Assembly: GCF_023278365.1 (NCBI RefSeq)
Contig: NZ_CP075338.1
Coordinates: forward strand, 3,844,001-3,908,000
Direction: 5' to 3'
Source: Epilithonimonas zeae
GTDB taxonomy: Bacteria; Bacteroidota; Bacteroidia; Flavobacteriales; Weeksellaceae
Length of the DNA: 64,000 nt
The position numbers and the translations under genes are program-made. This document shows positions 17,018 to 26,293 of this stretch, one piece after another. The notes beneath the pieces were generated by a model, which was not told the origin of the DNA, did no database searches, and saw only the letters and a list, made by a program, of their open reading frames with translations. The first letter of the stretch is position 1. Each line of letters opens with the position of its first letter.

Positions 17018-17860
17018 TTACACAAAAACCTCAAAGTCAATCCCATCAAAACTAGCAAAAACCATTGTCGGATAAGAATCCTGATGGAAGATATTACCTT
17101 CAGAATCAATCCCAATTGCGCCTGCAAAACCATCAATTTCTTTCAGTTCTTCAAAGGTTCTGTCAAAGGCATTTTCAATAGTTAATCCGTCGGTTACTCG
17201 GGTTACGATTTTAGCAGCAGTCGCATTACTCACGATATCTTCTCCAACACCTGTACAACTTATTGCACAAAATTGATTGGCAAAATTTCCTGCAACAGTC
17301 GCCGAATCAGAGATTCTTCCAGAAATTTCAAAACCTTTTCCACCGGTAGAAGTTGCAACAGCCAGTTTTCCGTGTTTGTCAATCGCAACAGCGCCAACAG
17401 TTCCTTTTCCTCCGTTTTTTAGTTTCTCTTCGTATTCTTTTCTTCGCTGAGGAATTTCCGTTGAGAAGTTTTCGAAACCGTGTTGATTAGCATATTGTTT
17501 GGCTCCGTTGCCGCCCAAAACGCGGTCGTCTTCTTTCATCAATTCTTTGGCAACAAAAATCGGATTTTTTACATCCTGAATATTAATCACGCCACTCATT
17601 TTCTGAGTTTCGCCATTCATTATCGCAGCGCTCATTCGGATTATTCCGTCACTTTGGATTTGCGAACCAATTCCGGCATTGTACAGTTCATCATCTTCCA
17701 GCAGCGAAACCGCATAAGCAACCGTATCAAAAGCAGAATTGTCTTTTAAGAATTCATAGGATTTTTTCGCAATATCTTTTAATGAATTTTGTTTGGCAAC
17801 TTTCACTTCATTACTTTGACTGCTTTCTGAGAAAAATCCACCGTGGATGATTATTTTCAT
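17018..17860 (-). CDS. Isoaspartyl peptidase / plant-type L-asparaginase
   Basis: Ntn-hydrolase of about 280 residues that self-cleaves to expose a catalytic threonine. The nucleophile Thr is visible in KNGGKGTVGAVAIDKHG (near residue 152), with the downstream STGG and the active-site GRISDSATVAGNFA segment. The N-terminus KIIIHGGFF is the family start; I chose ATG 17860, since the open frame to 17896 adds an unrelated 12 residues. Members hydrolyse beta-Asp dipeptides. Next to cyanophycinase, its natural substrate is probably beta-Asp-Arg, completing cyanophycin breakdown to aspartate and arginine; this is inferred from context. Confidence 0.88.
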   Translation of the reverse strand: MKIIIHGGFFSESSQSNEVKVAKQNSLKDIAKKSYEFLKDNSAFDTVAYAVSLLEDDELYNAGIGSQIQSDGIIRMSAAIMNGETQKMSGVINIQDVKNPIFVAKELMKEDDRVLGGNGAKQYANQHGFENFSTEIPQRRKEYEEKLKNGGKGTVGAVAIDKHGKLAVATSTGGKGFEISGRISDSATVAGNFANQFCAISCTGVGEDIVSNATAAKIVTRVTDGLTIENAFDRTFEELKEIDGFAGAIGIDSEGNIFHQDSYPTMVFASFDGIDFEVFV

Positions 17861-17890
17861 TTTAAATTTTATTAGTTTTTTCAAAAAAAA

Positions 17891-17959
17891 TCTCACAGAT
17901 TAAGCAGATTGCTGAATTATTTTAAATGTTAATCTGTTGAATTTGCTTAATCTGTGAGA
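17891..17959. repeat. Inverted intergenic repeat, copy 1
   Basis: 16-bp perfect arms tctcacagattaagca / tgcttaatctgtgaga (17891-17906 and 17944-17959) between cphB and the isoaspartyl peptidase gene. Both arms carry the CAGATT-type phrase repeated about every 11 bases. A degenerate relative lies at 46891-46962. Confidence 0.7.
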
Positions 17960-17967
17960 AATCTATA

Positions 17968-18861
17968 TTATTCTGAGCTTACCTGCGGAATCGGATTATA
18001 TTGCGAATTAACAATCGTCATTTCCCGGCTTTTCAAATCGAATGTATCATTCATAGAAAGCACATCCACAATCAGATTTTTGATAGAAATCGGTTGCCCC
18101 AATTCTACATTCGTCAGGTTTGTATCTTTGATTTGAAGGCCGTCCACCAAAATCACAAGACCGGAACCAATCGCCGTCATCGTTTCTTCTTCAATGAACA
18201 AGCCTGTATCTTCACCAAGGCCAATTCCCAAAGTTCTCGGATTGTTCACAACCGCCTGAAATAATCTTCCGATTCTTCCTCGCTGTACAAAATGAGTATC
18301 AATAATCACATTTTCTATAAAGCCAAGACCTTGAGTCGTTTTGATTTCGCCTTTCAAAAGTGCCTCGGAGCTGGATCCTTGATAAATCATATTTTCCGAT
18401 GCAGCAGCAGCTCCCGCAGAAGTTCCTGCGTAGATGAAATCTTCGTTTTGGTATTTGTTCAAAATTGAATCGTGAAATCTCGTTCCACCAAGAATTGATG
18501 TTAAACGAAGCTGGTCGCCACCAGTGAACATTACAACATCTGCCGCATTAGCTCTCGCAACAATGGCGTCGCTGTTGGCTTGTTCACGATTTTGGATATC
18601 AAGAATATTACAGTTTTTTGCGCCAAGATATTCAAACGCTTTTTTATATTCAGGACCAACAATGTCAGGAATCTGAGATGCGGTCGTAATCACTTCAATG
18701 ACAGAATCTTCTTTCAGTTTCGATTCATCAATAATCTTTCGGAGGATTCCGCGTTCAAAAAAGTTAAGATTTTTTTCAACATTTTGGTCAAAACTGGTCT
18801 CCGTAAAACTACCTTTGTTTACAGCGCCTCCAATGATGACTAGTTTTCCTTTTGATTTCAT
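17968..18861 (-). CDS. cphB: Cyanophycinase
   Basis: Serine exopeptidase-like hydrolase (peptidase family S51) of 297 residues that cuts cyanophycin into beta-Asp-Arg dipeptides. The nucleophile elbow FIYAGTSAGAAAASENM (Ser in GTSAGA), FTGGDQLRL, and DTHFVQRGRIGRL with the following GIGLGEDTGL are the family motifs. No signal peptide, so it is the cytoplasmic, intracellular-store type. A TATTTTTG box ends six bases before the ATG. It is followed by the isoaspartyl peptidase gene on the same strand (107-bp gap with an inverted repeat) and faces cphA. Confidence 0.93.
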   Translation of the reverse strand: MKSKGKLVIIGGAVNKGSFTETSFDQNVEKNLNFFERGILRKIIDESKLKEDSVIEVITTASQIPDIVGPEYKKAFEYLGAKNCNILDIQNREQANSDAIVARANAADVVMFTGGDQLRLTSILGGTRFHDSILNKYQNEDFIYAGTSAGAAAASENMIYQGSSSEALLKGEIKTTQGLGFIENVIIDTHFVQRGRIGRLFQAVVNNPRTLGIGLGEDTGLFIEEETMTAIGSGLVILVDGLQIKDTNLTNVELGQPISIKNLIVDVLSMNDTFDLKSREMTIVNSQYNPIPQVSSE

Positions 18862-18866
18862 ATTAA

Positions 18867-18874
18867 CAAAAATA
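18867..18874 (-). promoter_or_regulatory. Predicted -7 box of cphB (leaderless)
   Basis: TATTTTTG on the minus strand, ending six bases before the cphB ATG. Confidence 0.55.
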
Positions 18875-19067
18875 ATAAATCATTACAGAATAAACCTCAT
18901 ATTAATCGCTTAATAATCTACAAATCAGATTTAAACTTTTAATAATTAAGGACTTATTTCCGGAAAACAATGCTTGTTGATTAATGAATTGTTAATTATT
19001 CTGATGAATCAATAACAAATTTCTTTTATAACAGAATAATTATTTTCAATTTTTCTTGATTTTACAT

Positions 19068-19075
19068 TATCTTTG
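19068..19075 (+). promoter_or_regulatory. Predicted -7 box of cphA
   Basis: TATCTTTG in an AT-rich region, 201 bases upstream of the cphA ATG; implies a long 5' leader that includes the dyad element at 19148. Confidence 0.5.
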
Positions 19076-19147
19076 ATAAAATAGAGAATAACGATTTACA
19101 AATTAGCAAGCGTATTTGATTTGACATTTTAGTTCGGCATTAGATTT

Positions 19148-19240
19148 GGGCAGCTTTATCCGCCCTCCGTTCCCGCTATTTTTATTTTTTGATAAAAAAT
19201 AAAAATGAGCTCCACTCAGGTCGGGCTGCGTGCAATTCAG
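19148..19240. repeat. Dyad intergenic element, copy B
   Basis: Outer arms gggcagctttatccg and tcgggctgc enclose a perfect 13-bp inner hairpin, attttattttttt-like (ATTTTTATTTTTT, loop GAT, AAAAAATAAAAAT, at 19178-19206). It shares gggcagctt(a/t)atccgcc(c/t)tccg(c/t)tccc with copy C at 45311. It lies in the predicted cphA 5' leader. Confidence 0.75.
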
Positions 19241-19276
19241 TGTAAAATCATAAGTTAAAATCAGTGAAATAGAAAT

Positions 19277-21904
19277 ATGAAAATAGAAAAAATACAAGTT
19301 TTAAGAGGTCCCAATATTTGGAGCATTACAAGAAAAAAACTCATTCAGATGCGTTTGGATTTGGAGGAAACAGAGCATCAGCCGACCAACAAAATTGAAG
19401 GTTTCCGGGAAAGGATAGAGCAATTGTTACCATCATTGTATTCTCACAGATGTTCTGAAGGAACCGAAGGCGGATTTTTCAAACGTGTAGAAATGGGAAC
19501 CTGGATGGGACACGTGATCGAGCATATAGCGTTGGAAATCCAGACATTGGCAGGAATGGATGTCGGTTTTGGAAGAACCAGAGAAACCAAAACACCTGGA
19601 ACTTACAATGTTGTTTTCAATTATATCGAAGAAAGAGCCGGCGTTTTCGCTGCGGAAGAAGCAGTGAAAATTGCAGAAAGTCTCATCGCAGGAACCGATT
19701 ATGATATTAATTCTTGTATTCAGACTTTAAAAGAAATCCGAGAAAGAGAACGATTAGGTCCATCTACAGGAAGTATTGTTGAGGAAGCGGCGTCCAGAAG
19801 AATTCCTTGGATTAGATTGGGTAAAAATTCTTTAGTTCAATTGGGTTATGGAATTAATCAACAACGTTTTCAGGCCACGATTACAGGAAACACGAGCAGT
19901 ATAGCCGTAGATATCGCCTGTAACAAAGAACTCACAAAAAAAATGCTGGAAGATGCTGCAATTCCTGTTCCTTCCGGAGGTCTGGTGACAGATGAGGAGG
20001 GTTTGCAGGCGGTTATCAGAAAAATAGGTTATCCGTTAGTTCTGAAACCTTTGGATGGCAATCACGGAAAAGGTGCATCCATCAATGTTAAAGATTATGA
20101 AACGGCTGTTATCGGTTTGGAGCACGCTCAGAAATATTCCAGAAAAGTTATTGTAGAAAAATATATTACAGGTTTTGATTTTCGGGTTTTAGTCATTAAT
20201 CACAAAATGGTTGCGGCGGCGAGAAGGGTTCCTGCTCACGTTGTCGGTGATGGCGAACTGAATCTTCAGGAATTAATCGACAAAGAAAATCTTGATCCTA
20301 GAAGAGGTTACGGACACGAAAATGTTTTAACCGAAATTGATGTTGATAAAGACACCAACGAACTTCTTGAAAAACTCAATTATACATTAGAAACCGTTCC
20401 ACAAAAAGGAGAAATCGTCTATCTGAAATCAACAGCAAATCTTTCTACAGGAGGAACATCGATTGATGTGACCGATATGATTCATCCGGAAAATATACAA
20501 ATGGCAGAACGTGTTTCCAGAATTATTGGATTGGACGTTTGCGGGATCGATATTATGGCGGAAAATTTAACGCAACCTTTGAAAGAAAGTGGCGGCGCCA
20601 TTTTGGAAGTGAATGCTGCACCCGGATTCAGGATGCATTTGGCTCCAAGTGAAGGGTTGCCAAGAAACGTTGCGGCTCCGGTTGTTGATATGCTTTATCC
20701 ACCGGGAAAAGAATTCAGAATTCCGATTATTGCGGTGACTGGAACTAATGGTAAAACTACAACGACTAGACTTCTTGCTCACATTGTTAAAAACAATGGT
20801 AAGAGAGTAGGGTTTACAACTTCAGACGGTATTTATATTCAAAATACGTTACTTGAAAAAGGTGACACCACTGGACCAATGTCTGCAGAATTTATCCTGA
20901 AAGACCCAACGGTAGAATTTGCTGTTCTGGAAACTGCCAGAGGTGGAATTCTCCGTTCCGGATTAGGTTTTGGAACTTGTGATGTTGGCGTTTTAACCAA
21001 TATTAAAGAAGATCATCTTGGAATCAGTGATATTCATAATCTCAAGGATCTGACAAGGGTAAAACGTGTGGTTCTGGATAGCGTGAAAAAAGATGGCTGG
21101 TGTATTTTGAATGCAGATGATGAATATTCTATGCGATTAGCTGGCGATTTACATTCCAAAGTGGCACTTTTCAGTTTGGATGAAAATAATCCTCATATCA
21201 AGAAATTTGCGAAAGAAGGAAAAATTACCTGCGTTTACGAAGAAGGTTTTGTAACCATCAAAAAAGGCGAATGGAAAATCCGAATAGAAAGGGTCAAGAA
21301 TATCCCAATTACAATGGAAGGGAAAGCGAAGTTTATGATTGCGAATGTTTTAGCTGCGTCATTAGCCGCTTACGTTTACGGTTTCGAAATTCCGAATATT
21401 GCTTTAGCTTTGACGACGTTCATTCCAAGTGCGCAATTGACACCAGGCAGACTGAATGTTTTCAAATTCAAAAACTTCAAAGTGATGATTGATTTTGCGC
21501 ATAATCCTGCGAGTTATGAAGCGATTGAAGATTATCTTAAAAATATAGAATCCAATAAGAAAATCGGGATTATTTCTGGAGTTGGAGATAGGCGGGATAA
21601 TGACATCCGCGAATGTGGGAAGATTGCCGCAAGGATGTTTGATCATATCATTATCAGAAACGAAAAACATTTGAGAGGCAGGCTGGAAGATGAAATCAAT
21701 GGATTGATTATAGAAGGTATCCAAAGTATCGACAAAAGTGTAAGTTACGAATGTATCCCGAAAGAAATCGATGCTTTGAAACACGCAATGAGTCTGGCAG
21801 AAGAAGGTACTTTTATCACGGCGCTCAGTGATGTGATTCATAATGCGATAGAACTGGTTCAGGAATATCAGGCGAAAGAACTTCAGGATGAAGGAACTTA
21901 TTAA
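19277..21904 (+). CDS. cphA: Cyanophycin synthetase
   Basis: Makes the nitrogen reserve polymer multi-L-arginyl-poly-L-aspartate from Asp, Arg and ATP without a ribosome. The 875 residues show the full CphA1 layout: N-terminal domain (MKIEKIQVLRGPNIWSI ... HVIEHIALEIQTLAGMDVGFGRTRET), ATP-grasp domain (about 220-475, YPLVLKPLDGNHGKGASINV and AILEVNAAPGFRMHLAPSEG) that adds Asp, and a Mur-ligase-like domain (P-loop VTGTNGKTTTTRL near residue 490, ARGGILRSGLGF, DFAHNPASYEAI) that adds Arg. Length is typical. It is divergent from cphB and followed by its own terminator. Confidence 0.96.
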   Translation: MKIEKIQVLRGPNIWSITRKKLIQMRLDLEETEHQPTNKIEGFRERIEQLLPSLYSHRCSEGTEGGFFKRVEMGTWMGHVIEHIALEIQTLAGMDVGFGRTRETKTPGTYNVVFNYIEERAGVFAAEEAVKIAESLIAGTDYDINSCIQTLKEIRERERLGPSTGSIVEEAASRRIPWIRLGKNSLVQLGYGINQQRFQATITGNTSSIAVDIACNKELTKKMLEDAAIPVPSGGLVTDEEGLQAVIRKIGYPLVLKPLDGNHGKGASINVKDYETAVIGLEHAQKYSRKVIVEKYITGFDFRVLVINHKMVAAARRVPAHVVGDGELNLQELIDKENLDPRRGYGHENVLTEIDVDKDTNELLEKLNYTLETVPQKGEIVYLKSTANLSTGGTSIDVTDMIHPENIQMAERVSRIIGLDVCGIDIMAENLTQPLKESGGAILEVNAAPGFRMHLAPSEGLPRNVAAPVVDMLYPPGKEFRIPIIAVTGTNGKTTTTRLLAHIVKNNGKRVGFTTSDGIYIQNTLLEKGDTTGPMSAEFILKDPTVEFAVLETARGGILRSGLGFGTCDVGVLTNIKEDHLGISDIHNLKDLTRVKRVVLDSVKKDGWCILNADDEYSMRLAGDLHSKVALFSLDENNPHIKKFAKEGKITCVYEEGFVTIKKGEWKIRIERVKNIPITMEGKAKFMIANVLAASLAAYVYGFEIPNIALALTTFIPSAQLTPGRLNVFKFKNFKVMIDFAHNPASYEAIEDYLKNIESNKKIGIISGVGDRRDNDIRECGKIAARMFDHIIIRNEKHLRGRLEDEINGLIIEGIQSIDKSVSYECIPKEIDALKHAMSLAEEGTFITALSDVIHNAIELVQEYQAKELQDEGTY

Positions 21905-21924
21905 AACTCAAAAAATATAAACAG

Positions 21925-21951
21925 AAACCGTCATTTGTTGGCGGTTTTTTT
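21925..21951 (+). terminator. Intrinsic terminator of cphA
   Basis: 8-bp stem aaaccgtc / ggcggttt with one G-T pair, 7-base loop, then seven Ts. Confidence 0.82.
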
Positions 21952-21999
21952 GTTGAAGAATTAATGAATTCTTAAATTCAACCATTCAAATTGACATTA

Positions 22000-23130
22000 A
22001 TGAAACTATTTAAAATAATAACTGCTGTTCTTACTTTAAGTTCATCACTTGTATTTTCACAGAATTATAAAACATCTTCAACAGCAAAATCTGGTAAAGA
22101 ATTTCCAAAAATTGATAATGATAGAAAGGCTCGGTTCAAAGTTTATTTTCCAGACGCAAAATCTGTAATTCTGGAAGGCGGCGACGGAATGCAAAATGTG
22201 AAATCTACGACAACTAAAGGTAAAGAAGGCTTTTGGAATATCTCAACTTCTCCATTGGAAATTGGTTTCCATTACTATTGGTTCAATGTCGATGGAAAAC
22301 GAATTAACGACCCGAATACAGAATTGTATTTCGGTTACGGACAACCAACAAGCGGAATTGAAGTTCCTACAAATGAAGATTTTTTCTTCGAAAAAAATGT
22401 TAAGCACGGAAAAATTGTTGATGACAATCTAGATTCTGAAATCACGAATGGAAAACGGAATTTCAAAGTGTATTTGCCGCCAAGTTACGGAACGAAGAAA
22501 TTTCCAGTTTTATACTTGTATCACGGGACTGGCGAAGATATTACAGGTTGGGAAAAGCAAGGTTATATCAAAAATATTCTGGATAATCTTTTTGCAGAAA
22601 GAAAAGCTAAAGAGATGATTGTGGTAATGGATTATGGCGTTGCTTTGACTCCTGAACAGGAAAAATTACCAGATGATTATCCAAGAACAGTCCTTTCTGC
22701 TAAAAATTTGGACAAAATTGTAGTTCAGGAATTGATTCCGTACATCGATAAAAAATATAAAACCACTCAAAAACAAGCCATTGCAGGGCTTTCGCGGGGA
22801 AGTTATCAGGCGATGTTGATTGGCGCTAATCATCCGGATTTATTTTCTGCGATTGGTTCGTTCAGTCCGGTGATTTATGAAGGAACGGAAAGCCAACCTT
22901 TCAAAGAGTTGCCGATAGATAATCTTTTGAAGTCGAAGTCAAAGCCTTTCTTTTTTATGGGAATTGGCGAAAAAGAAGACCAGCGTTTTATCAATTATAA
23001 TAATTTGTTGAGTAATTATTTACATCAAAATAAATATCCGTTCGAACAATACCAATCTGCCGGAACTTACCACGAATGGCTGACTTGGAGACGTTGCCTT
23101 TATGAATTTGCTCAGAAAATATTTAAATAA
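22000..23130 (+). CDS. Secreted esterase-family alpha/beta hydrolase with N-terminal E-set domain
   Basis: A 376-residue exported protein. Signal peptide MKLFKIITAVLTLSSSLVFSQ, then an immunoglobulin-like early-set/CBM48-type domain (about 40-120: KARFKVYFPDAKSVILEGGDGMQNV, GFHYYWFNVDGKRINDPNTELYFG), then an esterase D-like catalytic domain (FPVLYLYHGTGEDITGWEKQG; nucleophile Ser in AIAGLSRGSYQAM; C-terminal His in YHEWLTWR). This layout occurs in acetyl-xylan, feruloyl and enterochelin-type esterases. Substrate is unknown. ATG 22000 is chosen over a TTG nine bases upstream. Confidence 0.88.
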   Translation: MKLFKIITAVLTLSSSLVFSQNYKTSSTAKSGKEFPKIDNDRKARFKVYFPDAKSVILEGGDGMQNVKSTTTKGKEGFWNISTSPLEIGFHYYWFNVDGKRINDPNTELYFGYGQPTSGIEVPTNEDFFFEKNVKHGKIVDDNLDSEITNGKRNFKVYLPPSYGTKKFPVLYLYHGTGEDITGWEKQGYIKNILDNLFAERKAKEMIVVMDYGVALTPEQEKLPDDYPRTVLSAKNLDKIVVQELIPYIDKKYKTTQKQAIAGLSRGSYQAMLIGANHPDLFSAIGSFSPVIYEGTESQPFKELPIDNLLKSKSKPFFFMGIGEKEDQRFINYNNLLSNYLHQNKYPFEQYQSAGTYHEWLTWRRCLYEFAQKIFK

Positions 23131-23140
23131 ATTGCAAAAT

Positions 23141-23168
23141 AAAACCGCTTGTATTGAGCGGTTTTTTT
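23141..23168. terminator. Bidirectional terminator between convergent genes
   Basis: Stem aaaaccgct / agcggtttt, loop tgtattg, with T-rich sequence on the plus side and A-rich sequence before the first arm. Confidence 0.85.
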
Positions 23169-23170
23169 GA

Positions 23171-24144
23171 TTAATAATTTTCATTTTTTCTAGAATATTC
23201 TGGTGTAAAAACTTCTTCCTGTACTTCCTGCGAATATTTTTTAACCCAATCTTTATAATAATATTCAGCAGAGAGTCGATTATTTTCCAGCTTGTATTTG
23301 GCAAAAGGTTTTCCAATTTCAGGAACTTTTTTCAGACCAAAGGTTTTGTTGGTTCCATTATCAAATTTGCAATCCATTTCTCGTGCCCAAATCATTTCAA
23401 ACTCATTAGAATTGATTTTCCTGATAGGGTAGGTGTACATGCATTGCCCATGATATTCAAAATTCAAAGTGGTTTCCGAGATATGAAGAATGACCAATCC
23501 ATTTTCCCAGTTTCCGGTAAAATCATTTGAAAGTTGGAAACTCCGAACGAATGAATTGTAATCAAAACCTTCCATCGCATTGATTTTCCACTGATTATTT
23601 TCTTTTACAGCTTTCAGATTATAAACCATTCCGTCGCCCCAACTCCAATTATAAGAAACTGATTTACCCTCGTTCTTAAGATTCATAATCCAGATTTTAT
23701 CAAGGAAATCATCTGGTCTGTCCTGGCAGTTGCACCAAGGATTTGCATCATTTCCGTAGGGTGGCAATTCTCCAACTTTATAAACCAAGGCGCCGGATTT
23801 CATTTCTTTATCAATTTTCAATGCGATTTTGTTGTAATTATTAATGAAATCTTCGGTGAATAAATTGGTTTTTCTTAATTCTTCCAATCGTTTTTGATGG
23901 GCTGTTTTATCAATTTCTGAATAGACAGAATCATTTTCATTCTTTAATAAAACATCAAAATCCTGACCCTTACTTTCTGTTTCATTCCATTGATAAAGCT
24001 TCTTTGTTAATGCCAAAGCGCAATACTATCATTGGACTTGGAATCAATTTTTAATGGATTTTCTGATTGTTCAGGTTTAGGTGATTCCACTTTGTTACAA
24101 TTCAATAGCAAAACAAGGAAGCTGAATAGAATTATTTTTTTCAT
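23171..24144 (-). pseudogene. Lipoprotein gene interrupted by a frameshift
   Basis: The minus strand from ATG 24144 encodes a lipoprotein N-terminus (MKKIILFSFLVLLLNCNKVE, lipobox LLLNC) and runs 45 codons to ...SIALWH-stop. A second frame opens there and continues for about 280 residues (LTKKLYQWNETESKGQDF ... FTPEYSRKNENY) with no start codon but TTG. Adding one base in the GG run near 24016-24018 would join them as ...SIALWALTKKLYQW. So one nucleotide is missing, either by mutation or sequencing error. The intact protein would have about 325 residues, with several Cys (NPWCNCQDRP) and a conserved-looking GNWENGLVILHIS segment. Function unknown. Confidence 0.75.
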
Positions 24145-24407
24145 TGCGCGTTTTTATATTAAACGAAATTATTTTGTTGTCTCTACACTTTCCACAGTGA
24201 TTCCCAGTCAAAAACAGTTTGGCTGGAAAGGACAAATGAACAATCATATCAGTATATCGGGATTCTAATTATGAAGGTTTTACGCTTGTAGTCCTTCGTG
24301 TCCTTCTGGTAGTATTGATTCTTCTATTGAATTTGCATTGCTAAAATAGTTATTATTTTTTGGTTTAAGTATTCTTGTTAAGCAGATTAAGTTTTCTTTT
24401 GATTTGG

Positions 24408-24415
24408 TATATTTG
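24408..24415 (+). promoter_or_regulatory. Predicted -7 box of the CLC channel gene
   Basis: TATATTTG, 16 bases before the GTG start codon at 24432. The rest of the gap 24145-24407 holds no gene that I can support. Confidence 0.55.
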
Positions 24416-24431
24416 CATTTAAACTCCCAAA

Positions 24432-26276
24432 GTGAAGCTTCACAACAAGAAAAAATACCTCAGCTTTTTAAAATTCAAAAGAGATTTCCAGCAATACGGA
24501 CTGGAGAAAGCGAGGAGCTATGAGATCGTTCTCCATTGGTTGAGTAGCAGAATGAGCAGAAGTCAGTTTCTTCTTCTTTCAGGTATTTTAGTTGGTCTCA
24601 CAGCTGGTTTGGCGGGTGTGATTTTGAAAACTTTGGTTCACAATATTCATTATTTCATCACGCACAAAGTTCACTTTGAGTATCAGATTTTATTCTACAT
24701 TATTTTTCCTTTTTTAGGAATCGTGTTGACGACAGTCATAGTGCAGACCATATTCAAAGGGCAGGATAGAAAAGGGATTGGTGCAATTCTTTATGAGATT
24801 GCCCAAAATTCAAGCATCGTTTCATCCGTTAAGATGTATTCTCAGATTATCCAAAGTGCAATTACCGTTGGTTTGGGAGGTTCTGCTGGTTTGGAAAGTC
24901 CAATTGCCGTTACCGGCGCAGCGATTGGTTCCAATTTCGCGCAAACTTACAGATTGAGTTATAAAGAGAGAACACTTTTATTAGCTGCGGGAGCAAGTGC
25001 CGGAATCGCTTCAGCTTTCAATGCACCAATTGCAGGTATTATGTTCGCCTTTGAGATTCTTTTGACAGGAGTGGTTTTTACAGATTTTATTCCGTTGGTT
25101 GTGGCGGCGGTTTGTGGGAGTTTATTGTCAAGAATATTACTTCAGGAAGATGTACTGTTTAGATTTTATACAAGAGAAGCTTTCAATTATAAAAATGTTC
25201 CTTATTATCTTATTTTAGGAATTGTAACAGGTTTATATGCCAGATATTTTGTAATAATATCTCAGAAAGTTGAGCATTTTATACACAAACTCAAGATGTC
25301 ACCTTTGCGAAGAGCAATGTTTGGTGGCGCCGTTTTATCATTACTTTGTGTCTTGTTTCCGCCTTTGTTTGGCGAAGGTTATGATACGATTAAAGCCTTT
25401 ACCAATGGCGAGACGCTTGAGATTATGGAAAACAGTTTGTTCCGATATTTTGAAATCAAGAGTCTTACGGTAATTGTCTTTCTTGTTTTAGTTTTGATTC
25501 TGAAAGCTTTTGCTACGCCATTCACTATTTTTAGTGGTGGAAACGGCGGTAACTTCGCGCCGTCTTTATTTGCTGGAGGAACAGCAGGGTTTCTTTTCGC
25601 TGTGGTTTGTGAGCAGTTGGGTTTCAAAGAAGTTCCGGTTACCAATTTGGTTTTAGTCGGAATGGCAGGTACAATGAGCGGAGTTCTCTATGCGCCACTC
25701 ACCGCTATTTTCCTGATTGCCGAATCCAGTTTTGGTTACGATTTGTTCATTCCGTTGATGATTGTTTCGGTAATATCTTATTTGATGGCAAAACGATTTT
25801 CGTCCATTTCTCCTGAACTAAAATCTCTGGCAGACGAAGGTAAAATCTTTACCAACAAGCACGATAAGAATCTTTTGTTTTCGCTTAATACCAAAGATTA
25901 TATTGATTATGAATCTCAGACAATTAATGAAAATGCTTCTGTAGAAGAATTGTTTGAGATGATAAAAAACGGCAATAAAAATACATTTGCTGTGATTGAT
26001 AATGACAAAAAGCTGAAAGGTATTCTGGATCTGGATGACGTTCGCCCTTATCTCTTCAGCAAAGAAACCGAGTCTCTTTCTCTCCGTAAAATGATGAAAG
26101 CACCACCTGCAATCATCAATCCTGAAAATAAAGCACAGGAAATATTACAGATTTTTGATGATACTGGTTTTTGGAATTTGCCTGTTGTAGATAACAACAA
26201 TCAATTCATTGGGTTTATCTCCAAATCAGCCATATTGATTGGTTATAGACAACTATTGAAATTATATTCTGAATAA
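24432..26276 (+). CDS. CLC-type chloride channel/transporter with CBS domains
   Basis: Membrane protein of 614 residues. The CLC core (about 40-440) has recognisable motifs: GGSAGLESP (form of GxEGP with the gating/proton Glu retained), GIASAFNAPIAGIMFAFE (selectivity region), and GGNGGNFAPSLFAGG (GxFxP). A cytoplasmic tail (about 485-610) carries two CBS repeats (NTKDYIDYESQTINENASVEELFEMI and MMKAPPAIINPENKAQEILQIFDDTGFWNLPVVDNNNQFIGFISKSAI), which usually bind adenine nucleotides. Presence of the Glu suggests Cl-/H+ exchange. The start is GTG 24432: no ATG fits, and a promoter box is well placed. Confidence 0.93.
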   Translation: MKLHNKKKYLSFLKFKRDFQQYGLEKARSYEIVLHWLSSRMSRSQFLLLSGILVGLTAGLAGVILKTLVHNIHYFITHKVHFEYQILFYIIFPFLGIVLTTVIVQTIFKGQDRKGIGAILYEIAQNSSIVSSVKMYSQIIQSAITVGLGGSAGLESPIAVTGAAIGSNFAQTYRLSYKERTLLLAAGASAGIASAFNAPIAGIMFAFEILLTGVVFTDFIPLVVAAVCGSLLSRILLQEDVLFRFYTREAFNYKNVPYYLILGIVTGLYARYFVIISQKVEHFIHKLKMSPLRRAMFGGAVLSLLCVLFPPLFGEGYDTIKAFTNGETLEIMENSLFRYFEIKSLTVIVFLVLVLILKAFATPFTIFSGGNGGNFAPSLFAGGTAGFLFAVVCEQLGFKEVPVTNLVLVGMAGTMSGVLYAPLTAIFLIAESSFGYDLFIPLMIVSVISYLMAKRFSSISPELKSLADEGKIFTNKHDKNLLFSLNTKDYIDYESQTINENASVEELFEMIKNGNKNTFAVIDNDKKLKGILDLDDVRPYLFSKETESLSLRKMMKAPPAIINPENKAQEILQIFDDTGFWNLPVVDNNNQFIGFISKSAILIGYRQLLKLYSE

Positions 26277-26293
26277 CAAAATTGTTCAGAAAA

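Larger units (their letters stand above)
18862..19276. other. Divergent intergenic region between cphB and cphA
   Basis: 415 bases without a gene. It contains the cphB -7 box (TATTTTTG, minus strand 18874-18867), the predicted cphA -7 box (TATCTTTG, 19068-19075) and the dyad element copy B (19148-19237) inside the predicted cphA 5' leader of about 195 bases. I saw no other open frame or RNA gene. Confidence 0.6.
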
